A stretch of DNA of 64,000 nt from Blastocatellia bacterium (GTDB lineage: Bacteria; Acidobacteriota; Blastocatellia; UBA7656), in assembly GCA_035275065.1 (NCBI GenBank), contig DATENM010000105.1, positions 1 through 64,000 on the forward strand. The letters are read 5' to 3'. The notes beneath the pieces are model-generated. The model saw nothing but the letters and a program-made list of their open reading frames with translations. It searched no databases and had not been told where the DNA came from. Below are positions 17,515 to 25,668 of the stretch, piece by piece. A program made the position numbers and the translations under genes. How positions within the stretch are numbered: the stretch's first letter is position 1; each line of letters starts with the position of its first letter.

Positions 17515-19040
17515 ACAGTCTGCGTAAATTTTTATCACTCGTCATCGTGCTGGCGCTTGGGCTCGCTTCGGCGAGCGCCTTCGCGCAAGATGCCGCGACG
17601 CAAAGCCTGCGGCAGCGTCCGCCGACGCCCTCGCCTGCGCGTCCGCTGCGGCTGCCCGCCGCTCGCGAGAGCCGCCTCGATAACGGGCTGACGCTGTTGC
17701 TGATCGAAGATCACCGCGCGCCGCTCGTCACGCTGGCTGCCGGCGTCGCGCAAAAGATTCGCTGGCGTAACCGCATCGCTGAGATGACCAGCGAGATGAC
17801 GCTCGTCGAAGCGACGGCGGATTTGTTGACGGAAGGCGCCGGCGAACCTTTTGCCCGCGCCGTCGAATCGCTCGGCGCGCAGGTGGATTCGCATGCCGGG
17901 GCCGATTACGCGATTCTGACCGGCGTGGTGATTGCCGAAAATGCCGAGCGCCTGCTGCCGCTGTTTGCCGAGGCGCTGGCGCGGCCCCGGTTTCTCGCCG
18001 ACGAAGTCACGCTCTACAAGAACAGCCGCATCGATAAGCTCGACGTCGAGCGGCAGGAGCCGGACTTTCTGGCGCGCGAGAATTTCAACCGGCTCGTCTA
18101 CGGCGCGCACCCTTACGCCTTCAGCGCGCCGACGCCCGCAGCGGTGCGCGCCCTGTCGCGCCCGCGCATCGAGCAGTTCTACAAGGCGGCTTACTCGCCC
18201 GCCGACACGGTCGTCATCATCGTCGGCGATTTCGACGCCGCTCGCATGCAGGTGGTGGCGCAGGCGACGCTGGGCCGCTGGCATATTGCCGGTCAAGCCG
18301 CTCGGCGCGCGCCGAGACCGCTCGGCGCGCTTCAAGCCCGCCAGCCAGTCAAGGTAATTGCCGCCACAAAACCCGCGGCGGCGCGGCGCATCTACCTGAT
18401 TGACCGTCCGGGCTCGGCGCAGGCGAATTTTCGCATCGGCAATCTGGCCGTCGGGCGCGGCGACAAGGATTACTATGCGCTCGAAGTGGCGAATGCCATC
18501 CTCGGCGACGGCACAGGCTCGCGGCTCTTTCAAAACATTCGCGAGCAGCAGGGATTCGCTTACGACGTGGCGAGCGCCTTGAGCGCGATGAAGACCGGCG
18601 GCGCGTTTTTCGGCTTTGCGCAGTCGCGCACAGAAGTCACGGCGGCGGCCATCCGCGCCATGCTCGCGGAGTTCGAGCGGCTGAGAAACGCCGAGGTCTC
18701 AGCCGAAGATTTAGAGAACGCCAAGCATTACCTTGAAGGATTGTTTTCGCTGTCGCTGGCGACACAGAATGGCATCGCCGACGAGTTGATGACGATGAAG
18801 CTGATCGGGCTGGGCAAGGATTATCTGAACGATTATCGCGCGCGCATCGAAGCCGTCACCGCCGCTGACGTGCAGCGCGTCGCCCGCCGCTACGTCCGCA
18901 CAGACGACGCGACGGTCGTGGTCGTCGGCGACGCGGCGCGGCTGCGCCAGGAGCTGGCGGCGCTCGGCGCCGTCGTGATGGTTAACGCCAAAAGCGCGAC
19001 GCGGAGACACCGTGACGCGGCGACGCGGCGACGACCATAA
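17511..19040 (+). CDS. M16 family peptidase-like protein, non-catalytic subunit
   Basis: This 509-residue exported protein has a signal peptide (LVIVLALGLASASAFAQ). It keeps the M16 fold, for example LDNGLTLLLIEDHRAPLVTL, and the C-terminal domain has the RLFQNIREQQGFAYDV stretch. At the position of HxxEH it reads LVEATADLLTEGAGEPFA, so zinc ligands are absent. It is therefore the substrate-binding partner of the preceding active subunit, to which it is coupled by an ATGA overlap. The last dozen or so residues, rich in Arg, are encoded by a GACGCGGC-type repeat and are probably a late addition caused by repeat insertion over the original stop. Confidence 0.9.
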   Translation: MNSLRKFLSLVIVLALGLASASAFAQDAATQSLRQRPPTPSPARPLRLPAARESRLDNGLTLLLIEDHRAPLVTLAAGVAQKIRWRNRIAEMTSEMTLVEATADLLTEGAGEPFARAVESLGAQVDSHAGADYAILTGVVIAENAERLLPLFAEALARPRFLADEVTLYKNSRIDKLDVERQEPDFLARENFNRLVYGAHPYAFSAPTPAAVRALSRPRIEQFYKAAYSPADTVVIIVGDFDAARMQVVAQATLGRWHIAGQAARRAPRPLGALQARQPVKVIAATKPAAARRIYLIDRPGSAQANFRIGNLAVGRGDKDYYALEVANAILGDGTGSRLFQNIREQQGFAYDVASALSAMKTGGAFFGFAQSRTEVTAAAIRAMLAEFERLRNAEVSAEDLENAKHYLEGLFSLSLATQNGIADELMTMKLIGLGKDYLNDYRARIEAVTAADVQRVARRYVRTDDATVVVVGDAARLRQELAALGAVVMVNAKSATRRHRDAATRRRP

Positions 19041-19077
19041 GGCCATTGCCGCGCCGTTCTCCAATTGCGTTTGCCCT

Positions 19078-19133
19078 GTAGCGCAATCTGTTAGATTGCG
19101 CACTGTCTCGCACAATCTGTTAGATTGCGCTAC
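19078..19133. repeat. Bipartite GTAGCG-tagged palindromic element, copy 1
   Basis: Two 24-nt half-elements face each other (19078-19101 and 19110-19133) across an 8-nt spacer, ACTGTCTC. Each half is GTAGCGCAATCT-loop-AGATTGCGC, itself a small hairpin. A second copy in inverted orientation is at 22018-22075. The arrangement resembles REP/BIME-type elements. Confidence 0.8.
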
Positions 19134-19151
19134 TCCCGATTGAACACCGCG

Positions 19152-19649
19152 CTAGGCGTCGGTGTCCGGCGGGATGACCAGTTGCTGGCCGACCTGAATC
19201 TTGTTCGGATCGTTCAATTTGTCACGGTTGGCGTAGAAGATGCGCATGTACTCGTTGGCGTCGCCGTAGAACTGGCGGCTGATCTTTGACAGCGTATCTC
19301 CAGCCTTTACCGTATAGGATTGTGAGCCAGCCTGCGCCGACTGCGAAGGCGCATTCGCCACCGCTTGCTGTGCTTGCGGCTGGCTGACCGTGAGTTCCAG
19401 CGTGATGTCGTCAAGCGCCGGATTGACCAGCTTGACTTGATCCCACACCTTGTTAATCACATCCTGTGAGGGCGCCGTGCCGCGCAGATAAAGTTTATTG
19501 TCCTGGACATGAAGGTTCTGCAACTGCACGTGCTGCTGGTCGATGACCGCAAGCGCCGTCTGGTACTTTTGTTGCAGCTCGTTGAATCGCTGGACGGATG
19601 CGTCGTCTTCCTTCGCACCCTTTCCGAACATCTGATCAAACAATCCCAT
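19152..19649 (-). CDS. BON and LysM domain protein, Kbp/YgaU-like
   Basis: This 165-residue protein starts MGLFDQMFGKG. It has a BON-like segment (residues about 37-90) and a C-terminal LysM domain (about 113-163: SYTVKAGDTLSKIS, NPNK-like DPNKIQVGQQLVIP). The domain order and the MGLF start match E. coli Kbp (YgaU), a cytoplasmic potassium-binding protein of 149 residues. No signal peptide is present, which fits Kbp more than a peptidoglycan-bound LysM protein. AAGGGGG lies just upstream of the ATG at 19649; an upstream in-frame start at 19685 lacks such a site. Potassium binding is inferred by homology. Confidence 0.85.
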   Translation of the reverse strand: MGLFDQMFGKGAKEDDASVQRFNELQQKYQTALAVIDQQHVQLQNLHVQDNKLYLRGTAPSQDVINKVWDQVKLVNPALDDITLELTVSQPQAQQAVANAPSQSAQAGSQSYTVKAGDTLSKISRQFYGDANEYMRIFYANRDKLNDPNKIQVGQQLVIPPDTDA

Positions 19650-19796
19650 GATTTTCCCCCTTAAGTGATAGAAAGCTACTGACACAAGCGTCCGGGGTTA
19701 ATCAGGAGCAACTCGGATGCCGGTGCGGGAGCCCCCGCACAGGTAATCGGTGAGCTAGAGTGCGGCGAGCGACGCCGGGAAATCATACATGAAACT

Positions 19797-20948
19797 TCAG
19801 CGCGCTTCGCGGCGGAGGGGCAGTTCGCGGCCACGGGCGGTGACGCGCTCGACGGCGACGACGCGCCCGCCTCGCACAATCAACGCGTGATCAAAATTAT
19901 TCACCGTCGGGCAGATGTGCATGGGCATGAGGTAAAGCGTCTCGCCAATCTCAGGCAGGCTCGCACCGTCAGCGACATCGATGGGTAAATGTTCTTCGCT
20001 CGGTTTGGCCGGCAGGAGTTCTTCGCGGCCAAGCACGCGGCAGGTCGGCGTGCCGGCATCGGCGGAAACCGTTTTGTGGCCCGCATCACAGGTGACGCGC
20101 CGCCCCGCCGGTTGTGAAACGACCGTCGAAATGACGACCGCCGCCGGGCGGTAGCCGTACTCAGCGGGCAACTGGCTCAGGCTTGTGCAGTCACAATAGA
20201 CCACCGTCCCCGGCGATGCGCGGTGCGTAAACGTTGCTCCATTAAAAGCCGAATAAGAGAGCGTGCAGGGAAAGGCCGGCGTCCCGGCAGTGACGACTTC
20301 CTTGACCTTGAGGCCCGCCTGCGTCAGCGCCGCGATGATCTCCATCAGTCGGTCGTAACCGCGATGCGCGAGCCCTTCACGCTCGGCCATCTCGTATTTC
20401 GCCAGGTGTCCGTCATAGTAATGCAAGCCACGAAACGCCTGACCGCTGGCCTGAATGGCTTCGGCGAGGCGGATGATCTCGCCGAGCGCCTCTTGCTCGA
20501 CGCCCGTGCGATCCATGCCGGGATTGACATCGATGAACAGGCTGACCGGGCTGCCGCGCCAGGCGTCAATCTGCGCGGCGGATTCAACCAGCGCCGAGAT
20601 GCGCGCGGCAGGGAATTGCTCGGCCAGCTCGCGAACGCGCCGCGCATTGGCCCCGACCGCCGGGTATGCCAATAGCACGTCAGCGGCCCCGGCCTCGCAG
20701 ACCGTCAACAGCTCAAGCGAGGTGGAGCATTTGAAGTGCGAGACGCCGCGCGCCGCCCATTGCCGCATCACCGATAGCAGCTTCGCCGTCTTGACGTGAG
20801 GCCGCAAGCGATTCGCATCGCCGCCGACCAGTCGCAGCGTCGTCTGAATGTTGGCGTCCACCAGCTCAGGGTAGATGGCCAGCGCCGGCGTCATCACCTC
20901 GCTGGCTTCGTGGATGCGGTACGCTTCACCGTCGAAGCCTGCAATCAT
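19797..20948 (-). CDS. PLP-dependent D-threonine aldolase-like (fold III) enzyme
   Basis: This 383-residue protein has the alanine-racemase-type barrel at the N-terminus, with the PLP lysine in LRPHVKTAK. It ends in the D-serine-dehydratase-like domain with the metal-binding HICPTVNNFD motif. Family members are D-threonine aldolase (D-Thr to glycine plus acetaldehyde), D-serine dehydratase and D-3-hydroxyaspartate aldolase. The sequence alone does not settle which. Nearby threonine genes (thrS, threonine-dehydrogenase-like, kbl) weakly favour the aldolase. The start is at a sequence with no strong Shine-Dalgarno. Confidence 0.8.
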   Translation of the reverse strand: MIAGFDGEAYRIHEASEVMTPALAIYPELVDANIQTTLRLVGGDANRLRPHVKTAKLLSVMRQWAARGVSHFKCSTSLELLTVCEAGAADVLLAYPAVGANARRVRELAEQFPAARISALVESAAQIDAWRGSPVSLFIDVNPGMDRTGVEQEALGEIIRLAEAIQASGQAFRGLHYYDGHLAKYEMAEREGLAHRGYDRLMEIIAALTQAGLKVKEVVTAGTPAFPCTLSYSAFNGATFTHRASPGTVVYCDCTSLSQLPAEYGYRPAAVVISTVVSQPAGRRVTCDAGHKTVSADAGTPTCRVLGREELLPAKPSEEHLPIDVADGASLPEIGETLYLMPMHICPTVNNFDHALIVRGGRVVAVERVTARGRELPLRREAR

Positions 20949-20990
20949 TCGTATTCCCTCGCCGCGTCTCCGCGTCGCCGTGTCCCCGCA

Positions 20991-21908
20991 TCACGCCTTC
21001 GGGTGGGCCTTGTCGTAGACCTGCATCAGTTGCTCGACGGAAACCTGCGTGTAGATTTGCGTTGTCGACAATCGCGCGTGACCCAACAGCTCTTGAATCG
21101 AGCGCAGGTCGGCGCCCGCCGACAGCAGGTGCGTCGCAAACGAGTGACGCAGCGCGTGCGGACTGACGCCGTGCGCCAGCGCGCATTCCTTGACGTACTT
21201 GTCGAGCATGCGCGCCACCGAGCGCGTCGTGATGCGCGTGCCCTGGTAATTCAAGAAGAGCGCCAGCACGTCGCGCTCAGACTCTGTCGCTTCGATGAGC
21301 AATTCGCCGCGCACGCCGAGGTAAATTTGCAACGCCTCTTTGGCTTTCGAGCCGAACGGCACGATGCGCTCTTTGCGCCGCTTGCCGCGCAGCCGCACCG
21401 TCTCGTTCCTGAAATCGACATCGTCGAGATTCATCCCCGCCAGCTCGGCGACGCGGCAGCCGGTCGCATAGAGCATCTCCAGGATGGCGCGGTCGCGTTT
21501 GCCCAGGACCGTGTCGGTGTCGGGCGTTTCGATGAAGCGGATGACCTCTTCGACCTGCATCACCTTCGGCAGCTTCTTTTCGAGCCGCGGGCTCGAAACC
21601 AGCTTCGCCGGGTTCATCTCTAAGACCTGCTCGCGGCAGAGAAACTTGAAGAACGTCCGCAGCGTCGCCAGCTTCCTGGCGATAGAAGTCTTCTTGCGCT
21701 TCTCCTGGTAAAGCCGCGAGAGGTATTCGCGGATGGTGATGTGATCGATCTGCTTGACGTCGACCTCGCGGCGGCTGCCCGATGCGTCTACAGGGCAGAT
21801 GAAATCGAGGAACTGTTCGAGGTCGCTCATGTAATTGCGCAGCGTGTGCTCGCTGACGTTGCGCTCATACTTCAAATGATCGCCGAAACGAGAAATGTAC
21901 TCTTGCAT
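20991..21908 (-). CDS. Tyrosine recombinase, XerC/XerD-like
   Basis: This 305-residue protein has the SAM-like N-terminal core-binding domain (residues 1-95) and the catalytic domain. It has all active residues: Arg152 (TGCRVAEL), Lys176, His251-x-x-Arg254 (HALRHSFATHLL), His277 (LLGHARL) and nucleophile Tyr286 (TTQIYTQV). Its length and the absence of phage or integron genes around it point to the housekeeping dimer-resolution recombinase rather than an element integrase. The ATG at 21908 gives the usual Xer N-terminus (MQEYISRFGDHL). A longer in-frame start at 21995 adds 29 low-similarity residues and is not favoured. Confidence 0.9.
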   Translation of the reverse strand: MQEYISRFGDHLKYERNVSEHTLRNYMSDLEQFLDFICPVDASGSRREVDVKQIDHITIREYLSRLYQEKRKKTSIARKLATLRTFFKFLCREQVLEMNPAKLVSSPRLEKKLPKVMQVEEVIRFIETPDTDTVLGKRDRAILEMLYATGCRVAELAGMNLDDVDFRNETVRLRGKRRKERIVPFGSKAKEALQIYLGVRGELLIEATESERDVLALFLNYQGTRITTRSVARMLDKYVKECALAHGVSPHALRHSFATHLLSAGADLRSIQELLGHARLSTTQIYTQVSVEQLMQVYDKAHPKA

Positions 21909-22017
21909 TGTGGGACTCCCAATACCGCGGCTCGCCAAAACGGGGATGGCTCCATTCTCATTGCTCGCCGCGCGCCCGTCAAGTCGCCTCGGCATGCTTT
22001 AAGGTGGTGTCGATCTT

Positions 22018-22075
22018 GTAGCGCAAGGCGGTTAGCTTGCGCGAGCCACTGCGCAATCTAACCGCCTTGCGCTAC
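22018..22075. repeat. Bipartite GTAGCG-tagged palindromic element, copy 2
   Basis: Half-elements 22018-22042 and 22051-22075 differ from each other by one base when inverted. The 8-nt spacer GAGCCACT is, in reverse complement (AGTGGCTC), six of eight identical to the spacer of copy 1. The two copies are therefore the same element in opposite orientations. It lies in the divergent gap between the recombinase and the PQQ-propeller gene. Confidence 0.8.
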
Positions 22076-22233
22076 ATCAAGACTCCCTGTGTAGGTGAGA
22101 CTTTGGAATTTCTTGCGCATTGACCATTTCTTCCAGGAGACAGGCTGCGTGATGCAGCCTCGCTCAACGGCTAGAAATGCGCGCCACGTCGAGGTGGCCC
22201 GCGCCGGCGAGCGAGACCTTCAAGCGATGGAGC

Positions 22234-24330
22234 ATGACTTCGACTATGCGCAAACGGGTTATTGCACTACTTACCGTCACCCTGATGCTTTCAGTGGCTC
22301 TCGTGTCCCGCACCACGGGGCAATCCGCGTCGCAAACGGTCGCCTGGGTCAACCGGATTAACTGCACGGCGAACAGCGGCAGCCTGGAAAAGACCGGCGG
22401 GCGCGATGACACCGCCGACGCGGCGGCGCGCTCACAACAGACGATTGCCGCCGGCGACGCCTATTACGAATTCACCCCGGCGCAGACCAACCGCCTGCTC
22501 TTCACCGGCCTGACCCACGCCGCTATCGGCACGGACTTCGCGGAGATCGATTTCGCTTTCAAGATCACCGACTATAACGTCGCAGAGGTGCGCGAGAATA
22601 ACGTCTACAAGTGGGAAGTGCGCTATAACACCGGCGACATTTTCCGCATCGCCGACGAGAACGGCGTCGTTAAGTATTATCAGAATGGCAGTCTGATCTA
22701 CGTCAGCCAGAAACGGCCCACCTATCCGCTGATTGCCGACACCGTCTTTGTCGCCATGAATGGGCGGATCGATAATGCGACCATCGGCGCGCTTTCAATC
22801 AACGCCGCCGCCGAGTGGCCGATGTACCAGCGCGACGCGGCGCACACAGGCTATGCGGTTGCCTCGAACATCAGCGCCTCGAACATTGCGAACCTCAGGC
22901 AGGCATGGGGCTATCAGACCGGCGGCATCGTCACCGGCACGCCAGTGGTAGCGGGCGGCATGGTCTACGTCGGCTCATGGGATGGGCGAATGTACGCGCT
23001 GCGCGAAGCCGACGGCCAGGTGGTCTGGAGCCTTCAGACCGGTCAGGTGACCAGCAACTGTGATCTGACCTATGGCATAGATAGCACTGCCGCGATTGTA
23101 GATGGCCGCCTCTATTTCGGCGCTGCCAACTGCTCGCTCTACGCGGTCAACGCCGGCAACGGAAGTGTGATCTGGCGCACACAACTGGCCGACGCCTCAA
23201 GAGGCTGGCACCTGTGGTCATCGCCGCTGGTCTTCGACGGCAAGATTTATGTCGGCCTGGCCTCGCACTGTGACGCGCCGTGCGTGCGCGGCACCGTCCT
23301 GTGCCTGAGCGCCACGGACGGCACGGAGTTGTGGCGCACCTATACCGCGCCCGAAGGCAGCACCGGCGCGGGCGTCTGGTCATCGTTTGCCGCCGACCCG
23401 CAGCGCCGCCTGGTCTTCGTCGCGTCGGGCAATTTCTGCGAAGGCACGGACACCTATGGCGATTCGATTCTCGCCTTCAACGCCGACAACGGCACGATTG
23501 CCTGGCAGTTCAAAAACACGGCGCGCAATCGCGACATCGAAAACCTCGACTTCGGCGCTTCGCCCGTCTTGTTTGATGTGTCGGGACAGCCGGCGCTGGC
23601 GATTGGCTCGAAAGACGGCTACTGCTATGCGGTGCGGCGCGACACGGGTGAGCTGCTCTGGTCAACGCGCGTAACCGACGCTTCAGGCGATACCGGCATC
23701 ATCGCCTCGGCGGCGGCGGCCAATGGCAAGATTTTCTTCGGCGCGCGCATCGCTGACGGCACCGGCAAAATCGTGGCGCTCGAACAGCGCCTCGGCCAGA
23801 TCGTTTGGGAACAGCCGCAGGCCAAACCGGTCACCGGCGCGGTGGCGGTCGCCAACGGCCTGGTCTTCAGCGGCGGCGCGGACGGGTTGTTGCGGGCTTA
23901 TGATGCAGAGAGCGGCGCGACTGTCTGGAGCGCGCAGCGCGGCGCGATGTGGGGCGGAGTTTCCGTGACCGCGGATCGTGTCTTCGTCGGCTCGAACGAC
24001 CGCTCGGTTTATTCTTTCCAGTTGAACGCCATCACACCGCAGCCGCGCGCGACAATTGCCGTGACTTCGCCGGCGAGCGGCGACCTCTGGCGCAAGAACC
24101 AGAACTATAATGTCACCTGGTCAATCACCGGCAGCATCAGCCGCGTTGACATCAGTATCTCGCGCGATGGCGGCGCCACCTGGACGCCGCTGGCGACGAG
24201 CGTTGATGCCAGCGCCGGCAGCTTCAACGTGACCGCCCGCAAGCCCAAGTCACGCGATGTCGTCGTGCGCATCGCCGATTCAAGCGACTCCAGCGTCTTC
24301 GGCCTGTCGGGCACGCTCAGAATCAAATAG
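22234..24330 (+). CDS. Secreted PQQ-type beta-propeller protein
   Basis: This exported protein of about 698 residues has a hydrophobic signal segment (RKRVIALLTVTLMLSVALV). Residues about 20-200 are a jelly-roll-like N-terminal region. Residues about 205-610 hold seven to eight PQQ-like blades, for example GTPVVAGGMVYVGSWDGRMYA and LRAYDAESGATVWSA. The last 95 residues form an Ig-like Ser/Thr-rich domain (SPASGDLWRKNQNYNVTWS). The WPMYQRDAAHTGY opening is the classic start of such propellers. No catalytic Asp/Ca set of quinoprotein dehydrogenases was identified, so an enzymatic role is not claimed. A second ATG at 22246 is an equally possible start. Confidence 0.8.
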   Translation: MTSTMRKRVIALLTVTLMLSVALVSRTTGQSASQTVAWVNRINCTANSGSLEKTGGRDDTADAAARSQQTIAAGDAYYEFTPAQTNRLLFTGLTHAAIGTDFAEIDFAFKITDYNVAEVRENNVYKWEVRYNTGDIFRIADENGVVKYYQNGSLIYVSQKRPTYPLIADTVFVAMNGRIDNATIGALSINAAAEWPMYQRDAAHTGYAVASNISASNIANLRQAWGYQTGGIVTGTPVVAGGMVYVGSWDGRMYALREADGQVVWSLQTGQVTSNCDLTYGIDSTAAIVDGRLYFGAANCSLYAVNAGNGSVIWRTQLADASRGWHLWSSPLVFDGKIYVGLASHCDAPCVRGTVLCLSATDGTELWRTYTAPEGSTGAGVWSSFAADPQRRLVFVASGNFCEGTDTYGDSILAFNADNGTIAWQFKNTARNRDIENLDFGASPVLFDVSGQPALAIGSKDGYCYAVRRDTGELLWSTRVTDASGDTGIIASAAAANGKIFFGARIADGTGKIVALEQRLGQIVWEQPQAKPVTGAVAVANGLVFSGGADGLLRAYDAESGATVWSAQRGAMWGGVSVTADRVFVGSNDRSVYSFQLNAITPQPRATIAVTSPASGDLWRKNQNYNVTWSITGSISRVDISISRDGGATWTPLATSVDASAGSFNVTARKPKSRDVVVRIADSSDSSVFGLSGTLRIK

Positions 24331-24427
24331 TGACAAGTGACGAGTGACAAGTGACAAGAGGGATTTCGCAAGCTGAGCTTGTCGGGATGCCGCAGTGACA
24401 ATGTCTTGTCACTTGTCACTTGTCACT
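24329..24427. repeat. Dyad repeat of AGTGACA heptamers
   Basis: The left arm 24329-24358 is four tandem AGTGACA/AGTGACG heptamers. The right arm 24405-24427 holds three TGTCACT units. A further, diverged tract (CTCACCTCTCACCCCTCAC) continues to about 24456. The left arm begins one base before the end of the propeller gene, so its stop codon abuts the repeat. Confidence 0.8.
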
Positions 24428-24741
24428 CATTCGCCCCTCACCTCTCACCCCTCACTTCCAGATGCCGGCGGCGCGCCATGCGCCGCGAATGGCTGCATCA
24501 GCGCTCGAATCTCGTCGTCCATATCCATGCGCCTCATCGAAAACCAGCCGAGCGGACGGCTTCGGATTTTCAGCGCGGCGGCAATCCTATCACCGCCCCG
24601 GCGACGTATCAACGGCGTCTATCCCAATAGCCCTGGCAACCGACCGCAAGCCAATCGCTCGGCCTGAGCGGTTTCGCCGAGCGAATACGCATGTACAGGT
24701 GGACGGAGAGAATCTAGCGGCGCGCCGCGCGAGGAGAACTC
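24428..24741. other. Intergenic stretch, no convincing gene
   Basis: Nothing recognisable is encoded. A minus-strand frame ending at 24445 reads a short, plausible-looking peptide (DDEIRALMQPFAAHG) but has no ribosome-binding site and ends inside the repeat. It may be the relic of a lost gene. Confidence 0.35.
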
Positions 24742-24996
24742 ATGCTCAACACGCCTTACCCTTACCTGCAAGCGTCGGGCAATCACCTGATCGAGATGCT
24801 CGAAACCTTGATCGATATGTATGCCAATGCCGCCGCCATCATCGGCGCGGTGCTGTTGATTATTCTGGTGTGGCTTTGCCTTTCCGAATTGCAGCGGTCA
24901 TCAATCGCAAAGCGCGCCGGCGGCTCTGTAGCCAGGCGCCCGCCCACTTCGCGACGATTAGGCGAGCGCGGCTGGCTCGGAGAATCTTCGACCTGA
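24742..24996 (+). CDS. Small single-pass membrane protein, unknown function
   Basis: This 84-residue frame has a strong GAGGAG ribosome-binding site six bases before the ATG. It has one clear membrane helix at about residues 31-50 (AAAIIGAVLLIILVWLCL), followed by a basic, Arg-rich tail. The positive tail suggests the C-terminus faces the cytoplasm. No family is recognised. It precedes the ECF sigma/kinase pair by about 90 bp but is separated from it by a small palindrome. It could be a real small protein or a remnant. Confidence 0.45.
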   Translation: MLNTPYPYLQASGNHLIEMLETLIDMYANAAAIIGAVLLIILVWLCLSELQRSSIAKRAGGSVARRPPTSRRLGERGWLGESST

Positions 24997-25047
24997 GCGG
25001 CGGGCGGCTTCGTCGTTGACTTCGGCCCGGCCAGTGAATATGCTCTG

Positions 25048-25066
25048 GCGGGCTCAAGCCCGCTAC
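25048..25066. repeat. Short palindrome ending in CGCTAC
   Basis: Arms GCGGGCT (25048-25054) and AGCCCGC (25057-25063) are followed by TAC, so the minus strand reads GTAGCGGGCTTGAGCCCGC. This looks like a single half of the GTAGCG-tagged element with a different stem sequence. Confidence 0.45.
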
Positions 25067-25088
25067 GCGACGCCACCTGTGAGAAGAT

Positions 25089-25658
25089 ATGCCCACACGG
25101 TCGCCGGCTGAAATCACCCAACTGCTCGCCGACTGGCGCAACGGCGACCGCGGCGCGCTCGACCGCCTGACGCCGCTCGTCTATGACGAGCTCAGGCGGC
25201 TGGCGAACGGTTACTTGCGCGGCGAGCGCCGCAATCACACGCTACAGGGGACGGCGCTGGTCAACGAAGCCTACATACGGCTGCTCGGTCATGGGAATCA
25301 GGACTGGCAGAACCGCGCGCATTTCTTCGGCGTCGCAGCGCGCTTGATGCGCGAAATCCTGGTTGACCACGCGCGCCGTCACAACGCGGCCAAGCGCGGC
25401 AGCGGCCAGACGCCTGTGTCGCTCAGCGAGGCGGCCATCTTTTCGGTCGAGCGCGCCGCGGAGCTGGTCGCCCTTGATGATGCTTTGCAGCGGCTTGCCG
25501 AGCTTGACCCGGAGCGCAGCCGCAGCGTCGAGCTGCGCTACTTCGGCGGCTTGAGCATCGAAGAGATAGGCGAAGTCGAACATGTCTCTGTGGCCACGGT
25601 GCGCCGCCGACTGCGCATGGCTGAAGCCTGGCTGCACCGCGAGATGAATCAAACGTAA
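25089..25658 (+). CDS. ECF-type RNA polymerase sigma factor
   Basis: This 189-residue sigma factor has region 2 at about residues 20-95 (LTPLVYDELRRLANGYLRGE, LQGTALVNEAYIRLL, RAHFFGVAARLMREILVDHAR) and region 4 at about 128-185 (LRYFGGLSIEEIGEVEHVSVATVRRR, shown here in part). The HTLQGTALVNEAY signature marks the ECF subgroup common in Acidobacteriota and Planctomycetota that is encoded beside Ser/Thr kinases rather than anti-sigma factors. The kinase gene starts 10 bp after the stop, so the two form an operon and activity is probably controlled by phosphorylation. Confidence 0.92.
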   Translation: MPTRSPAEITQLLADWRNGDRGALDRLTPLVYDELRRLANGYLRGERRNHTLQGTALVNEAYIRLLGHGNQDWQNRAHFFGVAARLMREILVDHARRHNAAKRGSGQTPVSLSEAAIFSVERAAELVALDDALQRLAELDPERSRSVELRYFGGLSIEEIGEVEHVSVATVRRRLRMAEAWLHREMNQT

Positions 25659-25668
25659 CCTCAAGCGC

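Noticed and set aside
20991..21908. Phage or integron integrase marking a mobile island
   Set aside because: Length, motifs and housekeeping neighbours fit a XerC/D-type recombinase; no att duplication or cargo was seen around it.
24445..24537. 31-codon minus-strand frame reading DDEIRALMQPFAAHG
   Set aside because: Looks protein-like but has no ribosome-binding site and ends inside the AGTGACA repeat; at best a relic.
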